Shown one piece after another: positions 8,037 through 14,210 of a stretch of DNA of 40,732 nt (its first letter is position 1; every line of letters starts with the position of its first letter). A program made the position numbers and the translations under genes. Source of the DNA: Gemmatimonadetes bacterium SCN 70-22 (lineage in GTDB: Bacteria > Gemmatimonadota > Gemmatimonadetes > Gemmatimonadales > Gemmatimonadaceae); contig MEDZ01000032.1 of NCBI GenBank assembly GCA_001724275.1, positions 1 to 40,732 on the forward strand, in the 5' to 3' direction. The notes under the pieces were generated by a model. It ran no database searches. It was not told the DNA's origin and worked only from the letters and a program-made list of their open reading frames with translations.

Positions 8037-8734
8037 CGCCCCGCGAGGCGCCGCTCCGCATCAACATCGTCACCATCTTCCCCGAGTACTTCCGGGTCCC
8101 GCTGGGGCTGTCGATTCCCGCCAGGGCGGAAGCGGCGGCGAGCGTGCGGTACCACGTGGTCGACCTGCGCGACTTCACGCACGACCGCCACCGCACCGTC
8201 GACGACTACCCGTACGGGGGCGGGGCCGGGATGGTGATGAAGCCGGGGCCGTTCTTCGAGGCCGTCGAATCGTTAGGCGCGACGGCGCCCATCGTCCTCC
8301 TCTCGCCGCGCGGGCGCGTCTTCGGGCAGCGCGACGCCATGCGCTTCGCGGCCGGCGAGGAGCTCACCCTCCTCTGCGGGCACTACAAGGACGTCGACCA
8401 GCGGGTGGCCGATCACCTGGCCACCGAGGAGGTCTCGCTGGGTGACTTCGTCCTGAGCGGGGGAGAGCCCGCGGCGCTGGCGATCGTCGACGCCGTGGTG
8501 CGACTCCTCCCGGGGGCGATGTCGGATCACGACAGCGCCCGCACCGACTCGTTCTACGAGGAGCGCGGCATCAGCGCCCCGAGCTACACCCGGCCGCCGG
8601 AGTACCGCGGATTGGGCGTTCCCAATGTGCTCCTCTCGGGAAACCATGCCGAGATCGCGCGGTGGCGGCGGGAGGAAGGGGAGCGGCGCACGCGCGCGCG
8701 CGCCGACGAAACCCGGGATCGGGGTACCGGGTAA
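8033..8734 (+). CDS. trmD: tRNA (guanine-N1)-methyltransferase TrmD
   Basis: Methylates G37 of tRNAs using S-adenosylmethionine, preventing frameshifts. 233 aa. Trefoil-knot SPOUT domain: N-I-V-T-I-F-P-E-Y-F (11-20), Y-G-G-G-A-G-M-V-M (61-69), L-L-C-G-H-Y (113-118), D-F-V-L-S-G-G-E (138-145), then D172-S-F with D172 at the place of the catalytic Asp, and Y-T-R-P. Family members often have G-H-Y-E-G-V-D; this one has G-H-Y-K-D-V-D. The C-terminus is Arg-rich and somewhat short. Overlaps rimM by 4 bp; one TTA-GGC pair at 8271. Confidence 0.96.
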   Translation: MTPREAPLRINIVTIFPEYFRVPLGLSIPARAEAAASVRYHVVDLRDFTHDRHRTVDDYPYGGGAGMVMKPGPFFEAVESLGATAPIVLLSPRGRVFGQRDAMRFAAGEELTLLCGHYKDVDQRVADHLATEEVSLGDFVLSGGEPAALAIVDAVVRLLPGAMSDHDSARTDSFYEERGISAPSYTRPPEYRGLGVPNVLLSGNHAEIARWRREEGERRTRARADETRDRGTG

Positions 8735-8755
8735 GATCACACGGGCGACCGCGGC

Positions 8756-8784
8756 TTTACGACACACCCGCTGTGATGCATACT
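8756..8784 (+). promoter_or_regulatory. Candidate sigma-70 promoter for the CHRD-like gene
   Basis: TTTACG (8756-8761), a 17-bp spacer, and CATACT (8779-8784), lying 32 bp before the GTG at 8816. It would allow the inserted gene and downstream rplS to be transcribed separately from trmD. Neither box is a perfect consensus. Confidence 0.35.
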
Positions 8785-8815
8785 GCGGCAGGCTCGGCGG
8801 ACCTTCCCGTACCCT

Positions 8816-9367
8816 GTGATCGTGCTGCGCTCGATCTTCCTCACGTTCCTCACGCTCGGTCCCTGCGTCGGCTGCGCTGCCATGGCGACGCAGGTCAACG
8901 TGTCGCGTTCGTCGCCGCTGCTGGGGAGCTACCACCCGGCGTCGGTGCAGAGCGTCTTCACCAGCCGCCTGTCAGCGTCGCCGTCGCCGTCGTCGTCGTC
9001 GTCGCCGGCGTCCGTTGCACCTGCGGTGCGGGAATCGGAGGCGTGGGGGACCGTGCGCCTCATGGTCAAGGACGATGACGCGCTGGAATACCTGGCCACG
9101 ATCTACAACCCGCGGGGCGAGACGTTCTCCACGGCATACCTGCGGCGTGGCGGGGCGAGCGCGGATGGCGTGATCGTGGCGACGCTCTTCTCGGACGTGG
9201 CGCTCCGCACGCCGTACATCCAGGTCCGCGGGACCATCTCGCTGGCCCGGAACGAGCGCGCCGGGGCGCTGGCCGAGGAGCTGCGGGAGAACCCGCATGC
9301 CTTTGGCGTGAGCGTCCACGCGTCGCCGTCCGCCAAGGGGGGGACGATTCGCGGGGGGGTCGAGTAG
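8816..9367 (+). CDS. CHRD-like putative lipoprotein inserted in the trmD-rplS interval
   Basis: 183 aa from GTG (a second GTG at 8822 is possible). Residues 4-20 are a hydrophobic signal ([11 protein letters not shown]) ending C-V-G-C, an imperfect lipobox, so secretion is likely and lipidation at C20 possible. A Ser/Pro-rich linker (about 52-66, from TCG/CCG triplets at 8971-9011) precedes a domain at about 75-183 with A-x-I-Y-N-P-x-G-E, D-G-V-I-V-A-T-L-F and [10 protein letters not shown], resembling CHRD (chordin) domains of secreted bacterial proteins. Family assignment is tentative and function unknown. It splits the normally compact trmD-rplS pair. Confidence 0.6.
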   Translation: MIVLRSIFLTFLTLGPCVGCAAMATQVNVSRSSPLLGSYHPASVQSVFTSRLSASPSPSSSSSPASVAPAVRESEAWGTVRLMVKDDDALEYLATIYNPRGETFSTAYLRRGGASADGVIVATLFSDVALRTPYIQVRGTISLARNERAGALAEELRENPHAFGVSVHASPSAKGGTIRGGVE

Positions 9368-9479
9368 GGCGGGGATTTCGCGGAGCGCGAGGGTAGCGGA
9401 CGGCCAACCGGCCGCTTACGTTACGAGTCTCCCGAGAATCGTCCGAAACCGGGCCCAGCCTCACCGACCCGAGCGTCAT

Positions 9480-9854
9480 ATGCATCCGTTCATCGAAACC
9501 CAGAAAGAGTGGCTCCGCGAAGTGCCGCCGTTCCGTGCGGGCGACACCGTTCGCGTCAACGTTCGCGTCAAGGAAGGCGACAAGGAGCGCCTCCAGGCGT
9601 TCGAGGGGGTCTGCATCGCCCGTCGCGGTAGCGGCGTGAGCGCGACCTTCACGGTGCGCAAGGTGTCGAACGGTGTCGGCGTGGAGCGCATCTTCCCGGT
9701 GCACTCGCCCATGCTGGCCGACATCTCGGTCGTGCGGCGCGGGCGCGTGCGTCGCGCCAAGCTGTACTACCTGCGCCACCTGGCCGGGAAGGCGACGCGC
9801 ATCAAGGAGAAGAAGGCGCGCGTTCCTGGCACCGAGGCGCCCGCCAAGGCGTAG
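9480..9854 (+). CDS. rplS: 50S ribosomal protein L19
   Basis: Located at the 30S-50S interface. 124 aa: [11 protein letters not shown] (16-26), [12 protein letters not shown] (38-49), [17 protein letters not shown] (56-72) and the basic R-R-A-K-L-Y-Y-L-R end (91-99) are all L19 hallmarks, with a short Ala/Lys-rich tail. A 112-bp leader precedes it (9368-9479), in which I see only weak inverted repeats near 9398-9418. Followed after 18 bp by rnhB. Confidence 0.97.
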   Translation: MHPFIETQKEWLREVPPFRAGDTVRVNVRVKEGDKERLQAFEGVCIARRGSGVSATFTVRKVSNGVGVERIFPVHSPMLADISVVRRGRVRRAKLYYLRHLAGKATRIKEKKARVPGTEAPAKA

Positions 9855-9872
9855 CGGGGCAGGGCGGGGCGC

Positions 9873-10529
9873 ATGCCCGGCCGGCGTTCGCCCCGGTGGT
9901 CGCGCATCGAGCGTGACGCGCGCGAGGCGTACGGCGAGCTGATTGCCGGGATCGACGAAGTCGGACGGGGCCCCCTGGCGGGCCCCGTTGTCGCATGTGC
10001 GGTGATCATGCCCGCCAACACGCGTGCCATCGCCGGCGTGGACGACTCCAAGCGGCTGTTGCCGGAGGCGCGTGAGGCGCTGGCGGTGCGCATTCGCGAG
10101 CGGGCCGTGGCCCTCGCCCTCGGGGCGGCGTCGGTGCGCGAGGTCGATCGCCTGAACATCTACCGGGCCACGACGCTGGCGATGCGCCGGGCGCTGGCCC
10201 GTCTCGCGCAGGTCCCCCATCACGTCATCGTGGATGGGCGTCCGATCCGGACGCTCGGGGTCAGCCACACCGCGGTGGTGGGCGGGGACGGGAAGTGCTA
10301 CGCCGTGGCGTGCGCGTCGATCGTCGCCAAGGTGACCCGCGATCGCCTGATGCGGAAGCTGGCGGCGCGGTATCCGGGGTATGCCTGGGAGCAGAACAGC
10401 GGGTACGGGACCCCGGCGCACATCGCGGCGCTGGACGCGCTCGGGGCGACGCCGCATCATCGTCGTTCGTTCTGCGTGAAGCAGCTGACCCTGGGGCTCG
10501 AGGCGCCCCATCCCCCCATCGACGAGTAG
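9873..10529 (+). CDS. rnhB: Ribonuclease HII
   Basis: Cleaves RNA in RNA-DNA hybrids and single ribonucleotides in DNA. 218 aa. G-I-D-E-V-G-R-G-P-L-A-G-P (26-38) carries catalytic D28 and E29; D121 is in I-V-D-G-R-P; by spacing (18 residues) D139 in G-G-D-G-K is the probable fourth acidic ligand. C-terminal signature Y-x2-W-x2-N-S-G-Y-G-T-P-x-H and H-R-R-S-F also match. Usual length. Sits 18 bp after rplS, a common arrangement, and 4 bp before the SDR gene. Confidence 0.96.
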   Translation: MPGRRSPRWSRIERDAREAYGELIAGIDEVGRGPLAGPVVACAVIMPANTRAIAGVDDSKRLLPEAREALAVRIRERAVALALGAASVREVDRLNIYRATTLAMRRALARLAQVPHHVIVDGRPIRTLGVSHTAVVGGDGKCYAVACASIVAKVTRDRLMRKLAARYPGYAWEQNSGYGTPAHIAALDALGATPHHRRSFCVKQLTLGLEAPHPPIDE

Positions 10530-10533
10530 CGCC

Positions 10534-11382
10534 ATGACGACTCCCTCGCCCTTCCGTCCGGACCTGTACGCCGGCCAGGTTGCCCTCATCACCGGGGGCG
10601 GGAGCGGGATCGGCTTCGGCATCGCCGAGCTGCTGTCGTCGTTAGGCGCGACGGTGGCGATCGCCAGCCGCAACGCCGAGCGCCTGGCGCAGGCGGTGGA
10701 GCGGCTGCGGCAGGGGGGAGGCCGCGTGCACGCGGCCACCCTCGACGTGCGCGATCCCGACGCGGTGCGCGGGGTGGTGGAATCGGTGGCCGCCACCCAT
10801 GGGCGGATCGACCTCCTGGTGAACAACGCCGCCGGCAACTTCTACGTCCCCTCGGAGAAGATGTCGCCCAACGCCTGGCGCTCGGTGCTCGAGATCGACC
10901 TGTTCGGGACCTTCTACTGCACCCAGGCGGTCTTCCCCGTGATGCAGCGCCAGGGTGGGGGGAACGTCGTGAACATCTCGATGACGCTGCACTACCGCGG
11001 GTGGCCGTTGATGGCGCACGCGACGGCGGCCAAGGCGGGGATCGACGCGCTCACGCGGACGCTGGCCGTGGAGTGGGCGCCCCACGGGATCCGCGTCAAC
11101 GCCATCGCCCCCGGCCCCATCCCCACCGAGGGGGTGCGGAAGGCCTTCACCCCGCCGTCGGGGAGCGGGGCCACCGACGTCTTCGCCGTCGAGCGCGCCA
11201 TGGGGGATTACGCCCGGCAGACGATCCCGCTGGGGCGCTGGGGGACCCCGGCCGACGTCGCCAACGCCGTCGCCTTCCTGGCGTCGGGCGGGGCATCGTG
11301 GATCACGGGCGCGATCCTCGTCGTCGATGGCGGCGAGTGGCTCTGGAAGCCCCAGGCCCCCGCGGCGCCCCCGCCGGCGTGA
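10534..11382 (+). CDS. Short-chain dehydrogenase, 2,4-dienoyl-CoA reductase type
   Basis: 282 aa Rossmann SDR: T-G-G-G-S-G-I-G (20-27) binds NADP(H), N-N-A-A-G-N-F lies near residue 105, and the C-terminal P-L-G-R-W-G-T-P element is SDR-like. The usual YxxxK is replaced by H-A-T-A-A-K-A-G, with A-P-G-P-I-P-T-E-G-V downstream. This is the pattern of 2,4-dienoyl-CoA reductases (compare the peroxisomal enzyme's H-x3-A-K), which use a different catalytic tyrosine, so the protein is probably an active enzyme of unsaturated fatty-acid beta-oxidation. It is 4 bp downstream of rnhB and may be cotranscribed. One TTA-GGC pair at 10640. Confidence 0.88.
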   Translation: MTTPSPFRPDLYAGQVALITGGGSGIGFGIAELLSSLGATVAIASRNAERLAQAVERLRQGGGRVHAATLDVRDPDAVRGVVESVAATHGRIDLLVNNAAGNFYVPSEKMSPNAWRSVLEIDLFGTFYCTQAVFPVMQRQGGGNVVNISMTLHYRGWPLMAHATAAKAGIDALTRTLAVEWAPHGIRVNAIAPGPIPTEGVRKAFTPPSGSGATDVFAVERAMGDYARQTIPLGRWGTPADVANAVAFLASGGASWITGAILVVDGGEWLWKPQAPAAPPPA

Positions 11383-11399
11383 GGCCGGCGGCCGTCGGG

Positions 11400-11417
11400 G
11401 TGTGACGCGCCTCACAC
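11400..11417. promoter_or_regulatory. CRP/FNR-like site, upstream copy
   Basis: GTGTGA-N6-TCACAC, a perfect palindrome matching the TGTGA-N6-TCACA consensus of CRP-family regulators. Centre at 11408.5, exactly 60 bp upstream of the second copy and about 101.5 bp upstream of the inferred transcription start of the Pal-like gene. Confidence 0.7.
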
Positions 11418-11459
11418 GAGACGGGGCGTCCGGCTCTGCCGCATTAGTCGTTGGTTACG

Positions 11460-11477
11460 GTGTGACTGTGGTCACAC
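11460..11477. promoter_or_regulatory. CRP/FNR-like site, promoter-proximal copy
   Basis: GTGTGAC-N4-GTCACAC, again TGTGA-N6-TCACA. Centre at 11468.5. Taking the -10 box at 11498-11503, the transcription start would fall near 11510, placing this site at about -41.5, the class II activator position, where it replaces a -35 element. No -35 consensus is visible at that place. Confidence 0.75.
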
Positions 11478-11497
11478 GCGGAATTCCCTGCCGCTGC

Positions 11498-11503
11498 TAT
11501 ACT
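11498..11503 (+). promoter_or_regulatory. -10 box of the Pal-like gene promoter
   Basis: TATACT in otherwise GC-rich DNA, 30 bp after the centre of the proximal CRP-like site and 92 bp before the start codon of the lipoprotein gene. Confidence 0.6.
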
Positions 11504-11595
11504 CCTCCCGTGCTCGTTGCTCCCCAGCGGACAGTCCACCTGACGGGGCGCGCGGCACGAGAAGCCAACACTCAGCCTACCTGAGGAGTTCATCA

Positions 11596-12243
11596 ATGCA
11601 CGGTATGTACAAGCTGGCCGCGACTGCGGCCGCGGCGGTGGCCCTGAGCGCCTGCGCCACCAAGGGATATGTCCGCAACACCGTCGAGACGGGTCTGTCG
11701 ACCGAGCGCGTCGCCCGCGCGCAGGGGGACAGCGCCCTCTCCGGCGACATCACCGCGGTGAAGGGTGAGGTCGCCACGCTGAAGAACGACGTCGCCGCGC
11801 TCCGCCGCGACCTCACCGCGCTCCGCACCGAGTTCGGCGCCAAGATCACGGCGATGGAGAACGGGATGAAGTTCGCCTTCCCGGTGACCTTCGCGTTCGA
11901 CGACGCCACGGTCCGTGACGAGGATCGCCCGCAGCTGGATCGCTTCGTCTCCGTCGTGAACAAGTACTACGGCGGCTCGCTGCTGACGGTCGAGGGCTTC
12001 ACCGACCCGGCGGGTTCCGCCAGCTACAACAAGGACCTCTCCAAGCGCCGCGCCGAGTCGGTCGCCGCGTACCTGGCGCAGGCCGGGGTGCAGGGCGTCA
12101 CCATCCGCACCGTCGGCATGGGCGAGGCGCGCCAGGTGGTCGAGGGCGCCGAGCGCGACCAGCCGGGGGCGCAGGCCAACCGCCGCGTGGTCTTCGTGGT
12201 CGAGACCCAGGGCGGCGCCGCCACCACCGCCTCGATCCAGTAA
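11596..12243 (+). CDS. OmpA/Pal-type peptidoglycan-binding lipoprotein
   Basis: 215 aa. Signal peptide 1-19 with lipobox L-S-A-C (C20 lipidated), a heptad-rich coiled coil (about 45-90, D-I-T-A-V-K-G-E-V-A-T-L-K), and an OmpA C-terminal domain (about 95-205) containing G-F-T-D-P-A-G-S and L-S-K-R-R-A. D137 and R152 are placed like the diaminopimelate-binding Asp and Arg of OmpA, so it should tether the outer membrane to peptidoglycan, similar to Pal or Lpp-OmpA hybrids. AGGAG at 11584-11588 supports the ATG. A single gene between a CRP-like-controlled promoter and a strong terminator; no tol genes are nearby. Confidence 0.92.
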   Translation: MHGMYKLAATAAAAVALSACATKGYVRNTVETGLSTERVARAQGDSALSGDITAVKGEVATLKNDVAALRRDLTALRTEFGAKITAMENGMKFAFPVTFAFDDATVRDEDRPQLDRFVSVVNKYYGGSLLTVEGFTDPAGSASYNKDLSKRRAESVAAYLAQAGVQGVTIRTVGMGEARQVVEGAERDQPGAQANRRVVFVVETQGGAATTASIQ

Positions 12244-12272
12244 GCGGACCCCGCTCCGCACCGCACCATCCG

Positions 12273-12303
12273 AAGGGGCCCCGGCACGTGCCGGGGCCCC
12301 TTT
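12273..12303 (+). terminator. Rho-independent terminator of the Pal-like gene
   Basis: A perfect 30-bp inverted repeat: AAGGGGCCCCGGCAC directly followed by its complement, then TTT. It lies 29 bp after the stop codon. Probably ends the monocistronic transcript before tRNA-Lys. Confidence 0.9.
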
Positions 12304-12393
12304 CGCGTGCGACGGATGCGGCGAGGGCGGTCGGGGCGCCTCGCCGTGGTACACACCCGGGGCGATGCGCGGTAGATTGCCGGAGCCGTGTCA

Positions 12394-12466
<73 letters not shown>

Positions 12467-12495
12467 TCGAGGTGCCGCCCCCTCCCCCCGAGGGG

Positions 12496-13404
12496 TCAGG
12501 GAAGAAGCCCGGGAACGTGGTTCCCGGCCGTCGCATGCGCCCACACCATCCCCGCGATGTCGGCGATCAGGCGCTGCGCCACCTTCTCGTCGGGGATCCC
12601 CTTGGTCAGCACCACCAGGACGAACGGCGGTCGACCCTCGGGGAGCACCAGCGCCGCGTCGTGCAGGATTCCGGTGATCCACCCCGTCTTGTGCGCCACT
12701 CGCGTCCCCGGCGGGAGCCCGGCGGGGATCTCGTCGTTGAACTCCTGGCGCTCGAGGATCTCCAGCATGGCGCGCGTGGAGGCGCCCGACGCGGCGGCGC
12801 CACGCCCGATGGCCTCGAACAACGCCCCCAGGTCGCGCGCCGTGGTGGTGTTGTTCAACCCCGCGCGGAAGGCCAGGCCGTCCTCCACGCCGCGCCGCAC
12901 CATCATCGTCGAGGCGCCTAACGAACGCGCCGTCGCCTGCGCCCGCTCGGCCCCCACCAGCTCGATCACCACGTTGGTGGCCAGGTTGCTGGAGCGCGTG
13001 ATCATCCGCTCCACCAGCTCGCGCACGGCAACCTCCTCCCCGACCCGCCGGTACAGGGCGCTGTCCGAGTCGTCGCCGGCGTCCAGTGCGTAGGGTGACC
13101 CGTCCACGATCGACCGGAACCGGTTGGCGAGCGTGACCCGCTGACCAGCGCCGAAGCGCCCCTCGTCGACGCCGCGGAAGTACGCGATCATGACCGGGAC
13201 CTTCATCGTGCTCGCGGCGTGGAACGTCGAGTCGGCATGCCATGCCAGCTCCTCCCCGCTGCCAAGGTCCCGGTAGTACACGCCGGCCAGGGCGCCGGGG
13301 TGCCGCGCGACGCGCGCCGCGATCCGCTCCCGCAGGGAGTCGGTCGAAGACTGCGCCGAAAGTGACGTAGCGCACAAAAGGGCGAAGAGGACGAGGCGAG
13401 TCAT
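12496..13404 (-). CDS. Class A beta-lactamase-like serine hydrolase
   Basis: 302 aa from the ATG at 13404, which starts a clean signal peptide (M-T-R-L-V-L-F-A-L-L, cleavage after S-L-S-A at 14-17). Motifs: S65-T-M-K68 (nucleophile and base), S138-S-N140 in place of S-D-N, and K239-T-G241. The omega-loop region 172-185 (V-E-D-G ... G-L-N-N) contains E174 as a possible deacylation glutamate, but the canonical E-x-x-L-N is not intact. It is thus a class A or beta-lactamase2-family enzyme in the periplasm; real antibiotic hydrolysis is uncertain. The open frame continues upstream but would overlap the divergent gene. One TTA-GGC pair at 12916. Confidence 0.88.
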   Translation of the reverse strand: MTRLVLFALLCATSLSAQSSTDSLRERIAARVARHPGALAGVYYRDLGSGEELAWHADSTFHAASTMKVPVMIAYFRGVDEGRFGAGQRVTLANRFRSIVDGSPYALDAGDDSDSALYRRVGEEVAVRELVERMITRSSNLATNVVIELVGAERAQATARSLGASTMMVRRGVEDGLAFRAGLNNTTTARDLGALFEAIGRGAAASGASTRAMLEILERQEFNDEIPAGLPPGTRVAHKTGWITGILHDAALVLPEGRPPFVLVVLTKGIPDEKVAQRLIADIAGMVWAHATAGNHVPGLLP

Positions 13405-13537
13405 GCACCGGAAGATCGAGGGAGGGGCGTCGCGGGGCAATCGTCCCTGTTGCCACTCCGGCCGCTGGGTCGTGTTACAGGGGATCGCGCTTTCCTGCCG
13501 AACGCCCCGGCGCCGGCGTCGCCGAACGAGCCGCAAC

Positions 13538-14017
13538 GTGGACCATCCCAAGAGCGCAGTTGCGTCGGACCCATCGAACCCGGGGGGGCATGCCGCCGCG
13601 GGGCGCCGCGAGCGCCTCCGGTTCACGCGCTTCAAGTTCGAGCGCACCCCCACCGCGCGCTGCAGCGCCGAGGTGGAGCTCGAGTACGAACCCGGCGACT
13701 CGGTCATCGGCCGGGCCGAGGGGATCGCGACGCCGCTCGGCGACGTGCGCCTGGCCGCCGAAGCCACCCTGCGGGCCATCGAGCAGTTCACGGCCGGGGC
13801 TCTCCGCTTCGACCTCCTGGGCGTCAAGCAGATGCGCGCCTTCGACGCCAACGTGGTGATCGTCAGCGTCGTCTGCACGTCCGGCGACGAAGCCTCCCGG
13901 GAACGGCGCCTCCTCGGCTGTCACCTCGCGGGCGACGATTCGCTGCGCGGGGCGGTGATCGCGACGCTCCAGGCGACCAACCGCCTTCTCGGCAACGCGA
14001 TCGCCACCCGATACTAG
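13538..14017 (+). CDS. Hypothetical protein, small alpha/beta domain
   Basis: 159 aa from a GTG at 13538; the frame is open further back to 13403, but those codons give an unconvincing Arg-rich stretch overlapping the beta-lactamase start. After about 30 disordered residues comes one compact domain: A-E-V-E-L-E-Y (beta), a R-A-E-G-I-A-T-P turn, an A-A-E-A-T-L-R-A-I-E helix, A-N-V-V-I-V-S-V-V (beta), and a final helix G-A-V-I-A-T-L-Q-A-T-N-R-L-L-G. The strand-helix pattern appears twice, hinting at an internal duplication. No signal peptide. Family not recognised. Divergent from the beta-lactamase gene. Confidence 0.65.
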   Translation: MDHPKSAVASDPSNPGGHAAAGRRERLRFTRFKFERTPTARCSAEVELEYEPGDSVIGRAEGIATPLGDVRLAAEATLRAIEQFTAGALRFDLLGVKQMRAFDANVVIVSVVCTSGDEASRERRLLGCHLAGDDSLRGAVIATLQATNRLLGNAIATRY

Positions 14018-14146
14018 CAGGGCGACTCGATAGGCGCCGCGCTGCCTGACGAGTGTCGTCGGGGCAACACCGGGAGGGAACGCGGGTACAGGTTCCCATT
14101 CACCGGACGCCGGGCCAGATTGCGGCGTCGTCGTTCACGTCCCGCT

Positions 14147-14210
14147 GGAGGTCGCCATCACACATTCCACCCGCGCCCGTGCCATAGCGACCTGGCTCGC
14201 GCTCACTGCG
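14147..14210 (+). other. Probable AUC start and lipoprotein signal of the LysM transglycosylase
   Basis: The first canonical start of the next gene (GTG, 14211) lies only three codons before the lipobox Cys. Upstream in the same frame the codons encode a basic n-region (H, R, R) and a hydrophobic core (A-T-W-L-A-L-T-A), but contain no ATG, GTG or TTG. GGAGG at 14147-14151 sits 5 nt before an ATC at 14157, exactly where a start codon would be expected. An AUC start, as AUU serves in infC, is the simplest reading. Confidence 0.55.

Noticed and set aside
10975-11060. SDR protein judged inactive because YxxxK is missing
   Set aside because: 2,4-dienoyl-CoA reductases naturally have H-x3-A-K at this place and use another tyrosine; surrounding residues match that group.
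13405-13878. N-terminal extension of the beta-lactamase-like protein
   Set aside because: A clear signal peptide starts at 13404, and the extension overlaps the divergent hypothetical gene.
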